A DNA stretch of 64,000 bases from Climacteris rufus (taxonomy: Eukaryota; Chordata; Aves; Passeriformes; Climacteridae). The notes under the pieces were generated by a model that saw only the letters and a list, made by a program, of their open reading frames with translations, ran no database searches and was not told the origin of the DNA. The position numbers were made by a program, and so were the translations under genes. Positions 1-10,968 of this stretch are shown piece by piece (positions within the stretch are counted from its first letter, which is position 1; each line of letters begins with the position of its first letter). Where the stretch lies: NCBI GenBank assembly GCA_013398175.1, contig VZRZ01002002.1, positions 1-64,000 of the forward strand, in the 5' to 3' direction.

Positions 1-1
1 G

Positions 2-1075
2 CAATGCAGGGGTAAACCCATTTAAGCTGCTGCATTGTGACAGAACATCGCTGCACGAGTAAAAAACATGACTCTGAAAGTGCGTCACGTAAATGCCCAT
101 GTGCCCAAAAGTCATGCCACCGAAGAACATCAAAACAATGAACGAGCAGACAGAGCTGCCAAAATTAAAATAGCTGAGGTGGACCTAAACTGGGAGAGAA
201 AAGGGGAGCTATTTATAGCTTGATGGGCCCATGAAACATCAGGGCATCTAGAAAGGAATGCTACATACAGATGAGCTCGTGATTGAGGGGTCGACCTGAC
301 CATGGAGGCCATCACACAAGTTATCCACCAATGTGATATATGTGCTGCCATCAAGTGAGCCACACGAGTAAAGTGTCCCTGGAATAGAGGGCGGTGGCTG
401 AGTTTCCAATATAGTGAGGCCTGGCAAATTGATTATATTGGGCCATTGCCACGAACACGCCAAGGCAAGAGTTACATACTCACAATAGTAAAGGCAACAA
501 CTGGCTGGCTAGAAACATACCCAGTAAACCATGCCACTGCTGAAAACACGATCTCAGGTCTTGAAAAGCACATTTTTTGGCGACAGAGTACCGCCAAAAA
601 AATAGAGTCAGATAATGGAACTCATTTTCAAAATAATCTCATAAGTTCTTGAGCAAAAAAACATAGCATTAACTGAATATACCACATTCCCTATCACCCA
701 AAGGCCTCTAAGAAAATTGAAAGATATAACGGACTGCTGAAAACTATGTTAAAGGCATTAGGTAACGGGACATAGAAGCACTAGAATGTAAACCTAGCAG
801 AAGCCACATAGCTGGTCAACACTAAAAAATCTGCTAACCGTCCTAGTCCTACCCAAACTAAGCCCCTAGACACTGTGGAAGGAGACAAGGTCCCTGCGTT
901 ACACACAGGGAAGTGGATGAGAAAATCGATGTGGATTTCTCCCCCCATGGGGAAAGGCAAACCCATTCGTGGGATTGTCTTTGCCCAAGGACCTAGATGT
1001 ACTTAGTAAGTAATGCGGAAGGATGGAAAGACCCAGTGTGTGCCTCAAAAAAATTTAACCTTAAGAAAAAAATAA
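2..1075 (+). pseudogene. Endogenous retrovirus pol remnant: RNase H tail and integrase
   Basis: This is the 3' end of a retroviral pol gene, cut off by the window edge. One reading frame (codons at positions 2, 5, 8...) can be followed to a TAA at 1073-1075 with no visible frameshift. About 92-180 resembles the C-terminal part of RNase H. The integrase follows. Its zinc-binding residues are His codons at 230 and 245 and Cys codons at 332 and 341 (H-x4-H, C-x2-C). Its catalytic triad is Asp 431, Asp 611 and Glu 719; the last two are exactly 35 residues apart, as in retroviral DD(35)E. The frame is dead: in-frame stops lie at 23, 38, 221, 272, 284, 356, 650, 674, 773, 782, 809, 1004 and 1007. 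The family would cut viral DNA ends and join them to host DNA; this copy cannot make the protein. No env follows. The missing env and the 5-bp target duplication of the related LTR at 31920 suggest an ERVL-like (class III) element, but the class is not certain. Confidence 0.9.
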
Positions 1076-1339
1076 TCTGTAGTATTAGTTTTATGTTGCA
1101 GAAAGTAAAGTAGCAGAAGTAATGCGACAATGACCCAAGCCAAACTGGCATTGGTGCCCAACCATCAAATATACTACCTCTACTGTTCTGACCATGCGTC
1201 CTACTGTAACGGAAACCTGAAGGGATGGGAGAATGCCATGAAATAGAATATATAAAAAACAGAGAATAGAGACTGTTTAAAAATGTAATATGTGAAATCT
1301 GAGTATAACGCAAAATAATATGGAATAAGGAGTAGAGAT
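1076..1339 (+). mobile_element. ERV segment between pol and 3' LTR, no env
   Basis: Only 264 bases separate the end of the pol frame from the LTR. They are A-rich and hold no open frame, so this provirus has no env gene here: either the lineage is env-less or the gene was deleted. The last 18 bases (1322-1339) are purine-rich and serve as the likely polypurine tract. Confidence 0.7.
1322..1339 (+). promoter_or_regulatory. Polypurine tract abutting the 3' LTR
   Basis: The sequence GGAATAAGGAGTAGAGAT is purine except for Ts and directly precedes the TG that opens the LTR at 1340. In retroviruses the RNase H-resistant purine tract here primes plus-strand synthesis. Position and composition are the only evidence. 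Confidence 0.6.
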
Positions 1340-1545
1340 TGTATTGGTTCTAATGAAGGTAGAGTTCAGCAGCCCTGCCAGTGCTGTGCTTCAGTTGATA
1401 ACACAGCGGTGTTTTGGCTACTGCTGAGAAGCACTGTCCCTCTAACATTCTCCCCCATCAAGGGGCAGGGAGTGGGCAAGACCTCGGGAGGGAAAACAAG
1501 CAGGCCAGCTGACCCAAAGGAACCAAAGGGATATTCCATACCATA

Positions 1546-1553
1546 TGACGTCA
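1546..1553 (+). promoter_or_regulatory. CRE/ATF palindrome in LTR U3
   Basis: TGACGTCA is a perfect cAMP-response element, the consensus for CREB/ATF dimers. It sits eight bases upstream of the TATA box, a usual promoter-proximal spacing. Binding and activity are inferred. Confidence 0.6.
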
Positions 1554-1560
1554 GCTCAGA

Positions 1561-1568
1561 TATAAAAG
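1561..1568 (+). promoter_or_regulatory. TATA box of the ERV LTR
   Basis: TATAAAAG matches the RNA polymerase II TATA consensus and lies about 220 bases into the LTR, just after the CRE. Transcription would start about 25-30 bases downstream, marking the U3/R border. Confidence 0.65.
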
Positions 1569-1779
1569 CAGAGAGAAAGAGGAGGAGGGGGGGGTGTTCT
1601 GTAATGTCTGCCTTCCGAGGAACCACTACGCGTGCTGAGGCCNCTGATTCACCTTGTCCTTTCCCCTGTCCCTCTGGGGGAGGGAGCTACAGGGCAACTT
1701 GGTGGGCACCTGGCACCTAGCCAGAGTCAAACCATCACAGTAAATTAGATTATTTAGATCTAAGTCATAGAAGGGCCTC

Positions 1780-2115
1780 AGAATCACAGAATGGATCAGT
1801 TTGAGAGGGACCACGGTGGGTTATGTGGTGCAGGCTCCGTGCTCAAGCAGGTCATCTAGAGCATGTTACTTGGGGTTGTGTCCAGACAGAATTTGAATAT
1901 CTCCAGTGAGGAAGACTCCACACCCTCTCTGGGAAATCTGTTCCAGTGCTTAGTCACCCACACAGTAAAGTTTTTCCTCATGTTCAGGTGGAACTTGCTG
2001 TGCATCATTTCCTGCCTGTTGCCTCTTGTCCTTCTGCTTGGTACCACCAGGTTATTCTCTTTTGCTCAAGCCTTGTGGTTTCCAATGTCTTTATTGATCT
2101 GTGATGATGATGTCA
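1780..2115 (-). mobile_element. CR1 LINE 3' fragment
   Basis: Read on the plus strand, this begins with AATCACAGAATGG, the reverse complement of the CR1 3' terminal repeat. It continues with the phrases TCTGGGAAATCTGTTCCAGTG and CACACAGTAAAGTTTTTCCTCA, typical of the CR1 3' untranslated end. It is a 5'-truncated, old copy in minus orientation with no coding part. Similarity fades after about 2060 and the left limit is approximate. It starts 41 bases from the end of the ERV LTR. Confidence 0.85.
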
Positions 2116-2219
2116 TTCCTTATTAGCTGATGACAAAATGGGACTCAACCTTTCTTTTGCTCCACTATCAGAATGTAACTTAATCAGAACAACATAAAGG
2201 AATAGAAATACAAAGTGTC

Positions 2220-2650
2220 ACTGCAAAATCCTTGAATGCTCATGTTTTATAAATACACTAATGCAGCTGAACTAATTTAAGCCTGTGTTAACATTGCTCA
2301 TGAAGCATATCGAGTGTTTCATTGCAATGCAAAAAGAACAAATAATGAGAATAAGTTACCCAAACTATTTCATTATAAAATAATTAATGTGATGGGCAAT
2401 TAAAATATGCATTAAAATGTACTCATTACATTGTCATTCAAAATTACCTAAGCTAAGGTGAAAGGTGTTATTAAAAACTTTAATTTAATTTGTTATATAA
2501 AAGGCAGATAATTATCATAAAATATTGCAAATTATAATGAGAAACTCTTTAATGAAGTCTTGGTTTAATTAGTGAGGTTATCACTATGATTTGCCTGTGG
2601 GTAAAATGGCAGACTGTTAATATATTTTCTTTTCATTATGATTAGAGTCT
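2220..2650. other. Candidate conserved non-coding element (TAAT-rich)
   Basis: This stretch has no open frame or recognisable repeat. It is dense in homeodomain-type TAAT/ATTA cores, contains ATGCATTAAAATG-like sequence and the palindrome CATTGCAATG at 2320-2329 (a C/EBP-like half-site pair), and has no simple repeats. That texture is common in developmental enhancers. This is inference from composition only. Confidence 0.2.
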
Positions 2651-5188
2651 TAGAGAGTTATTTAACAACTTGTATGAAGAAATACAGGCTTACATTTATA
2701 TCTTTGGGATGGTATCTCATTTTGTTTGACACAGATTTACAGTATTATATAGACTTGATAAATCCAATTTCTCCAGATACTGTTCTAAGTGTTGTTTATC
2801 CTGTTTAACCTCTCAATTACATGCAAAACCCACTGTTGAGAGACTCCTAGAGAAGAAAAAAACTCTTTATGGAACTTGAAAGAACCTCAGAACCTTTTTT
2901 TGGTGCCTTTTGACCTTTTCAGATCACCATACAAAAATTATTAAAAAATATTTTAAAGTTGTATTTATGCTGTATTAGGTTGTATCTCTAAATCAAGACA
3001 AGAGTTGCTCTACAGCACAAGCAAACTCATACCTTTCTTGATGCAATATTCTGAGAGAAAGGCCCCTTTTTTAACTCCAAGAAGTCTGTGAGTCAACCAA
3101 AATATTGAAGAAAAAGGTATGTTCAACTCACTGAGTTTTCATTTTAACCAAGTTTTAAAAATTATTTGAAAGGTGAATGCTTCTGTATCCTTTACAGAAG
3201 AAAAATACTACAAATAGGTATTCAATATTGTTCTGGGAGGGAGATGTTGTTCCTGAGAACTTGTAACCTTGTGATGATGGTCTTTTTATTGTCTTTCTGC
3301 TTCCTTCAGCTACACTTCTTTAGAGCTGGTGAATGCCATCAGAAGCTACCAGGTTGTTATTTATAACAATCAGAATAATGTGGAAAAATCCCTGTTGGTT
3401 GAGGCAGTTCTAGCTTCCTCATCTTTTCTGATTACAGAAACAGCAGTTTTTTATTAGCAAAAAGTTTGTATTTCAGAGGCAGTATCTGTGTGATGAACTT
3501 GGCTTATCTGCCTGTTTTATTCAGTAATGTGCAGAGAATAGGAAAGAATAAAACAATTCTCATTTAGCATCTTCTAACTCCCATCTTTTTTTTCCTGTTT
3601 CTCTTTATTTCTAACTTTCATATTTAATTCATAGCTAGCAGGGTAACAACATAATGAATTCAATCCTCACTATTTACTGACTGATGCTTTCAGTCCACTC
3701 AGCACATTTCATTTGGTATAATTTTTGTGTGCCTTCTTATGCACATGAATTCAGGTTTGGATAGTTATTGCTTTTTATCAAACTATGTGAACTGTGACAT
3801 TTAAGCTGTTACATGTACCCCTACAAGACATATTATAGCATGTTTAGGTGAGGAGAAATACCATAGAGTTTTTTCAGGAATTCAGCTTATTTGCTTAGAG
3901 AAATGAAGGTAACATGGGTGTCTTTTCTGATTTTTAGTAACGGCTACACTTTTCCACCAAGAACTGCACAAAAGTCAATGTCAGTTGCAAACTCATTTAC
4001 CACTGAAATAAATTCTTTTTAAGAATTCAATTATTTGACTTCAGTGAAATAGAGCTATATTAGAAACTATATACAAACTGTATCTCAAGCACTAATTTTT
4101 GCTTGATTTCTCAATCAGTTTCATAGATTTTGCTAGGTTAACAAGAGAAGAGGTCCTCGCAACAGCCTGATAACTCTGCCGTGCTCTACTTCTCAAGTGG
4201 CAGACACTTTAAAAGTTAGCTTGGGCTACACCTGCTCCAAGTGCCACGGTGATTATTTAAACCTAACAAAAGTAATATAAAAAACCCATTTATTTCACAA
4301 CTGGATAGGTTACATGCATTCCAAAGCAAACATCCACATCTGTCTGATGAGAAAGTGGGTCTTGAGGGTACACTTTAAATCTGAGATAAAATTATAATAG
4401 TACGTGCAACTGGATAGTTCAGAAAGTAGTGGGATAACCACACAGTGACACAACCAGAGCCACTGATGTCACTGTAATTTTAATACTTAGAATTGGTAGG
4501 TTTGAAAGTCATTTCCTGCACAAGGGTGATCTTTTAAGAATGTGTTCAATCAAAATACTGTTTTCTAAAGGAATATAATTAATGTTTTTTTCTAAGTAGG
4601 AATTGATAAATAGATGCCTATAAGTCACAAGACATACTATGCAGTGCTTGCTGCATATTTTTATTAACTCCAGTATTGAATGAGTTCTTTGATCAGATAT
4701 TCTCTGCTGCTGCGACAAGGCAAGGAGCTCAATTTACTCTCCAAAATCAGTCTAGTCAGGCATAGTAACAGGTGACTGAAGAAGGGCAAACAAAAGTATG
4801 CTTTCCATTAATTGACAAATACATAATGAGTTTTGCTGAAATACTGAATGTGAATGGCTTTCTTATGCTTTCTTGCAAATATTCACCTGCCTACATTTGC
4901 CTCATGAGTCAGTGACACTGTTGGCAATTCCTGCTGAGTGTATCAAAGCCCTGTGATAGCTTATAATGATTTTTTTCTATTTTCTTCACACATGAAGAGA
5001 AGAAGTTATACTTATTTTGCTGTGCTGGATTAACTTTTTACCAAGGCTTCTGCTAGTGGTTTCTGATTTGGTTGCATATTTGTTAGACTCCCTTTTCTCC
5101 CCAAAGAAATTAACTGTATCTTAAGCAGGATTCAAGAAAAACAATAGCCGTTTAGGTAATTTTTGCAACAGGTGGCTCAAATCTGAGG
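2651..5188. other. Unique non-coding A+T-rich DNA
   Basis: I see no gene, RNA gene, LTR or recognisable LINE piece here. Open frames are short, such as 3166-3366, and have the Phe/Leu/Cys-rich look of translated non-coding DNA. Confidence 0.6.
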
Positions 5189-5194
5189 GTTGTG
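5189..5194. repeat. Target-site duplication, left (GTTGTG)
   Basis: The six bases GTTGTG immediately before the LTR at 5195 recur exactly at 5826-5831 immediately after it. A 6-bp duplication is typical of class II (ERVK/alpha-beta type) integrases. Confidence 0.75.
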
Positions 5195-5825
5195 TGTGGC
5201 GGTGTATGTGGCAAAAGCCACAGCCCCACAGGCTCAAGACTGGTGGGTACAGCCTGAGGTTGCCACAGTCTGAGGCATACTCCCTGCTCAGGGTGAGGTT
5301 TTGGTTCACCCGCAGCGTCCCTTGCACCTTAGTTTACATATTTCGGTTGGTTACTACATTACCTAATGTTCTGTATAAGGTTATGTTCTGGAAATTTCAT
5401 TACAGTGCGGTTCTCTATTGGTTATATGTTAAGCCTTGTACCCCCATTGGTTACTTTCCCCTGCTTGTATCCCCATAAATCCCCTGCTGTCCCTAAAACC
5501 TTGCCTTTGGTAGCTGAACCTTCAGCTCTCCCGGACCCCTGCGCCGCCTCTCCTGGACCCCGTCCCCTCTCCTACCTTCCCTGCTGCTTCTCCCGGGAAA
5601 TAAAAGAGCTGGAAAGCACTCCAAGGCCCTTCCCTCGGGTCTTTGTCCCTGCCTGCGCCTGCACCATCACGCTGGGGCTCTCTCTATCACAGAGGAGCCA
5701 GCACTAACGAGCTGCCGGACGACGCCCTGTGTCTGGGGAAACTGCAAGCTGCAGCCCCCGGGAAACCAGGGTCACTCCCAGAATATCGCTGAGCGGCCTA
5801 GAGCAGGCCCCCAGAGCCAGCGTTA
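5195..5825 (+). mobile_element. Solo LTR, ~630-bp family, copy A
   Basis: A 631-bp LTR on the plus strand, alone between two GTTGTG repeats, so it is the product of LTR-LTR recombination. It opens TGTGGCGGTG and closes GCGTTA, probably a decayed CA end. Parts in order: a hairpin TGTGGC-AAAA-GCCACA at 5207-5222; three TTGGTTA inverted CCAAT boxes at 5347-5353, 5417-5424 and 5446-5453; a TATA-like CATAAAT at 5474-5480; a polyadenylation signal AATAAA at 5599-5604; and a GC-rich U5. All have counterparts in the same order in the LTR at 30513-31142. Open frames of 94 and 113 codons across it (5194-5707) are LTR sequence, not genes. Confidence 0.9.
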
Positions 5826-5831
5826 GTTGTG
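5826..5831. repeat. Target-site duplication, right (GTTGTG)
   Basis: Exact copy of 5189-5194. With the left copy it defines the LTR boundaries and shows no deletion at either junction. Confidence 0.75.
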
Positions 5832-8800
5832 TGAGGCTTCTGGCTCATCAAGGAACATGGTGAGGTGAGGTCACCCACTATCCACACCAAAATGTCTGGA
5901 ATTTGTTCTCAAGATCTCAGAATTTTAAGTTGTAGTGGTAGAAATATTCACTGATATGGATGGTGCAGAGTTAAAAAGATACTGCTACTGACACGGTCCT
6001 CTTAGGGCAGCAGACTTTCAGGTTTTTTTATTTGTAGACACCAAAATGTTCCTAGACTCTTAAAAATTGTTTCATGTCAGAAACTAGAAGTAGAAATAGT
6101 GCATGACCTGTTGCGTGAGATATAATTAAGTTAGGAGCAGCTTGGTCATATCTGAAGCAATAGAAAGCAATTTTCTTGAGAAAGGTTGAAAAAATCCATA
6201 TTGATCAGTACTAAGTAGTAAAAATTTATTGCAATGTTGTCAGTTGCCTTATTCCAAATCAATACAAATCTCACCAAAAGCTTCTTAAATGCAATAAGAA
6301 TCTGACAAGGCCTTTTTGTCACAGATTAGTGTTAAAGCAATGAAAAGGCCCCCAAGGAAAACTGTCTCTGACCAGAATGCCAGCTGTATCCCATTTCAAC
6401 AGTACTCCTTTTGGTGTAGGACATCTTTACTGTCATTTTGGAACCTTGAAGAAAAGCTCAATATTTTGTCAGCTAACTAATGCAAATGATGAGAAATGCC
6501 TAAAGACCTGGCATTTCTGACTGCTTTTATCAAATTGTAGGAGTTGTTAGTTTTAAGAAAAAAAAGTCAAGCAACGGCCTGAATAAGAATGAAACGTTGG
6601 ATATAGAATGAATTTTCTTTCTGTTCACAATTTAAAGAAAATCTTTCAGAAAAAGCTGTTTTAGTCAGAGGGCTAAGATCCCATTATAGGATATTAGAAC
6701 CTGAAACTCACACACACACTGATGTGAGAGTAATGTGTTCCTTAGAAAAGTATTAAGAACAATTTCAACTCAGATATAGCATAGATTTAGATGCTGATAA
6801 ACTGGCTTCCCAAAGCTGAACAATCTAATTTCAGGTAGCAGAGAATTAAGACAAGACCCTCTGTACTTTTAGAACAAAGTTTTTTTAGGAATTCTTGTAC
6901 TAGCATTTGGATGGATTAATTGATATTACCAGAGGACTTTGCATGAAAAGAGCTATTTTACTTAAAATGTTTTTCTTTATTTTTGCAGAAAATGTAGACA
7001 CATATTCATTACAAATTAAGAAATCTAAAATTTGTGATTAAGTACCTACTTCACATTTCAAATCATACATTTTTCAAGCTTGAAATGATGTGTTGATTTT
7101 ATTGGGGACTGGGGACCTGAATGCCTGCAAAGGTGTAGCCACAAAGAATGCAAATCATGTGAAAAGACAATGGTGTTTTATCCTAAATCACTTATAACCT
7201 GTTAAAAATTTGCACTATTTTGGTCCTTTGCATAAGACAGTGTTTGTGCAATAATGTGATTTTACTTCCTAAACAATCTCTTGGGTGTTTCCAGTTATAC
7301 AAGAGCTGCTTCTGTGCAGCTGTGTTCCCCCCTAAAATGAACAGTTTGTCTTGAATGCTTGCCTTTAACCAAGATGGTGAGGACACTCCATTTCCTAAGC
7401 AGAATCTAATAGAGACCAGCCACCAACTAATAAATGAAAAATTGCTGTGTGGAAGGTATGAGCTACTTTCTGGTTGAGCCCCTTCACATCACTTTGTCAC
7501 ATATTTGGTAATTTTCTGCTTATATGCAAGGTTTCCCCATGAATCAATACATATGAACATGAGCAACAAAAAGAAGGTGGAGCAGTGGGTTTAAAAATGT
7601 AAGTACTGGAGAAGATAGAGGAAAGGCCTGCAGAATAGAGGATAAATGCTCTGTAATGCACAGTAATTAGAATAATGGGGGTGAGGTGATCCAAGGAACC
7701 CTCCCAAAAGAAAACTCTCACAAAAGCAAGTGGAAATGGTATCAGGTAGAACAGAAACTAGCTCTTCTTTATACTGGTGCTGATATGTTGAACCATTTGT
7801 CTGATAAGGTACAGTTGGAAGACAGAAAATTTTGGAAGGCTGGTGCATACCTGTAAGGAATGCAACCACTGAGAGTAATCTGTTCCACACAAAAAACCTC
7901 AAAACTCTGAACTTCTAATTATGAGGCTTTAAAGTGACTTGCAAAAGATGTGGAATTCCAGAAGCTTTCTAAAAACTCTTCTGTGAGACTGGAAGATTTG
8001 AGTCAGGAATAAACCAAAGGTGAACATCTTGCTTCCAATATGGACTTACATGTGGAAAAAAAAGACAGTTTCTGCTTATAGTAGAAAAAGCTTCAAAAAG
8101 TAACTACAACAGATGTTATATTTTCATTGGTAGGGAACACTGTGGTAGAGATGAAGAAAAATCCACAAGAAACACAGGAACAGGCCCAACCTTGAAAACA
8201 ACTGAAAAGGAGGAATCAGCAAGATGAAAATGGGAGTGTATGGGAGATGTGGAAGCGAACCAGACTGATGCAGTAGCTGGCATTTGGAAAGAGATGTTGT
8301 ATTTACAAGAGTAAAATTAATTTTAAAAAGCTCATGGGAAAAGAACAAAACAACCAACCAAGCAAAATAAAAAAAATAGTTGCCACTGTTTTGTAGTCTT
8401 TCAAGGCTTTTGTCTCCTGCCTGAGATGGCAGGGTAGGTTGCTAATTTAGTTTTACACTGGAACAGAGTGGGAGAGGAACAGTCACCTGGTCAGACAAGA
8501 GTTTAGATGGATGAAGGAGGTACACTGTCTTCAAATTCAAAGTGTGGTGTGAAATCAGCTCAGCTCAGTTTAGTGATAGACATGTTAGCTGTATTATATT
8601 GGCCTGTTTTAACAGAAAAGTACTGTAGAAAGCTGTTAAGAAGCTGACAGCAAGAATTTAAAGCCTGAAATGCTGACAATTCATCAGTGGCTTATGGGCC
8701 TTTGAATGTCTACATATTCACATTAAAAGAGTCAGAACTAATTTTCATTCTAAATGATATGAACAATTTACAAAGAGAAAAGCAATTGAAAGCAATTTCT

Positions 8801-10773
8801 AGCAATTTCTGATTGTCATATTGTGGGTTTTTTTCATCTTTTGTATCTTTTCTTTCATAAGTGTGTAATATGTACATTTTTCTGCTCAAAAAAATCCCTT
8901 CCAGACTCAGTCCTTATGTCAAATGCTTAGGGGGCAATTAACGTAAATTAACAAAAGAATTGTAGCTTTGTTTCATGTGTTATTTTTCTTTGGCCTTCTG
9001 GAACAGAATTCCTACATTGAAGTTAATGTCAGAGCCCTCTGCAGAGCTGTTTAGCTGGATTTAAAATTTCTGTTCTCAAGGTGTGGTGGAGTGGATGGAG
9101 AGAGTGAAACCTTGGTGTGACTTTGGGGCAAGAGTGAGACACTGCTGGGACTTGGAGGGATACCTCAGAGGACACTAACTGGTGAGAACTGATCCTTCCC
9201 TGCTCCCAGGTATGACTTGAGATCTGGTTTCCAGCACTTTTTATGTTTGCAGTACATTTATGGGATGTTGCAGTTGTTTTTTAATGTTCTCAACTGTTTC
9301 CCTCTCACCATAAAAAAAAATACTTCATGTTAGTAGGTGTGGTAGATAGATACAGACTAGAAAGGAGTCTGAAAAACATCAATTGTAACATAAATACATC
9401 AGAACATGGCAAGAAGTTGCAGCTGAGATGCAGTTTAGGAGACTGCTTCCTCTTACCTTAGAGCTAGTAGTTGTCAGTCCTTTGAAAAACATAGAAAGTG
9501 ACTGTGGGAGTCTTTATTTAACCTTTCTGGACTACTGTAAGACTTGAAATATTTTCCTTGATTTCCTAATGAGACCCAGAGATTTCATTATCTGAATATA
9601 CATTTTAGTTCCCTTTGTAAAATCAACATAATTTGGCAGAATTTTATTAATGGTAATGGCAGCTTCTCATTCTACCTTGTCCTGAGAACATACATCACAG
9701 CAAACCAGAGTAAACACAGTTCCTACAAATGTGATGCAGACAAAAATGCATTCAAAATGTTAATCCAGCCAATTTCATTATAGTCAATACTGGATATACA
9801 GAAATGGGTTTGGGAGAGTTATTTAGTGGGAGGATTGCAGAGACAGCTCTTTTATTGACTGTTGCTCTCATGGAACAAAACACAGAAAAGACGATTTTTG
9901 TAAGTCATTTGTAAGGCATGACTGTCTCTTTAAAAGGTTTAGTTGTGTTAAAGGCAGGATTACGGAAGCATCCTTGTGTTCTGTGATGAATTAAAAAAAA
10001 AGATTTGCTGTTTTTGCAGTGGGAAGTCATGCAGTCCAATACTAAGCAGCATCTGCTATGTGCGTTTAAGCCACTTGCAGACTGCAAAACACACAGTGGG
10101 GATCTGTTGAAACAGAGGCAGATTTCAAGGTCCAAAACATAACAACAGGTAACAGATGTTTTGGTCAGATGTTTAAACTAAAATATATATTTTGTACTGG
10201 TGTCTGAGACAGCAAACAAGACCAGAATTTATGACTTAACGAACTTCATATATGATAATTTTCTTTAAAAATCTGCTCAGCATGCAAAACAACATTACAG
10301 TGTCTATTATCAAGTAATTCTATTTCAGGTGTCTGTGAGAGAATCCTGAATTTTTGCTTGACCGACCTAAGCACTTATGTCAGATTTACAGATTTTCTAT
10401 GTATGCATTAAATTAATTAAAATCGGACACTTACAGATGGTTTGTTTGGTTTTAATATGCATGCTGTGTATTTGTAAGCATCTTGTGCTATGTCTAGTAC
10501 TTCAGTAGGGAAATTGGAACACAGACTGTATGAATGCTCTTCATGTTGCTTGGATATTTTCACTTGTTGCCATTAAGCTACAAAACTCCTTTTAGCAGTC
10601 TAGTAAGACTTCATTTTGACCATTCTAATTTAAGCTGCTTGTCTTTAATTGACAAAGCTGTGGACATGTTTTCCAGGGTTCTCTGAAATTGCAGAGAAGC
10701 AGGAACCTGAGTATTTTACATGAAGGCTGCTAGAGAAAGAGGTTGAGTTCAGTCAGTTGTGTTTAAGGTGCTG
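5832..10773. other. Unique non-coding A+T-rich DNA
   Basis: No gene or recognisable transposon. An octamer-type ATGCAAAT lies near 6481-6488 in a stretch (6440-6620) with enhancer-like texture. The overlapping minus frames at 7497-7902 are Phe/Ser/Tyr-rich and have no splice or domain support, so I take them as chance frames. Confidence 0.55.
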
Positions 10774-10968
10774 TCACTGCATGTAAAGCTCTTGGATGTC
10801 CTTGGCACTTTTGGCCCTGCTGGGGGATGCAAAGGTCTGTTGTGAAGTCCGTGAAGTATCTGTTGAATGATGGATCATACTGGGACTTTCAAAATGTCCT
10901 GGATCCATGGAAAACTGCCGCAGTGTTTGCCTATTGCCACACGGTTTACCAACCACCTCTACTGAAAC
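10774..10968 (-). CDS. Candidate terminal coding exon, unrecognised protein
   Basis: On the minus strand a pyrimidine-rich run ends in CCCTTTAAAGTCACAG (AG at 10970-10969). It is followed in phase 0 by 64 open codons and TGA. The peptide begins VSVEVVGKPCGNRQTLRQF and ends SRAKSAKDIQELYMQ. It is hydrophilic and Ser/Thr/Gln-rich, like a cytoplasmic C-terminal tail. The segment is richer in G+C than its surroundings and keeps several CpGs, unlike the AT-driven Lys/Asn/Ile/Phe frames elsewhere. I do not recognise the family and no upstream exon was identified. It could be an alternative last exon or chance. No AATAAA is evident close downstream. Confidence 0.35.
   Translation of the reverse strand, partial: VSVEVVGKPCGNRQTLRQFSMDPGHFESPSMIHHSTDTSRTSQQTFASPSRAKSAKDIQELYMQ

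Larger units (their letters stand above)
1340..1739 (+). mobile_element. 3' LTR of the ERV (400 bp)
   Basis: The LTR opens with TGTATTGG directly after the polypurine tract and closes with CCATCACA. The same ends (TGTATTGGG...CCTACTACA) bound the minus-strand solo LTR at 31920-32794. The last ~60 bases of both LTRs are clearly homologous, around GGTGGGCACCTGGCACC here and its counterpart there. U3 carries a TGACGTCA site and a TATA box. I see no AATAAA. One N lies at 1643. This LTR is less than half the length of its relative, so the interiors differ by a large insertion, deletion or replacement. The target duplication cannot be checked because the 5' LTR is outside the window. Confidence 0.85.

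Noticed and set aside
1366..1720. Frames of 86 and 103 codons on opposite strands
   Set aside because: Inside the 3' LTR; one crosses an N.
5194..5707. Plus frames of 94 and 113 codons
   Set aside because: Inside solo LTR copy A.
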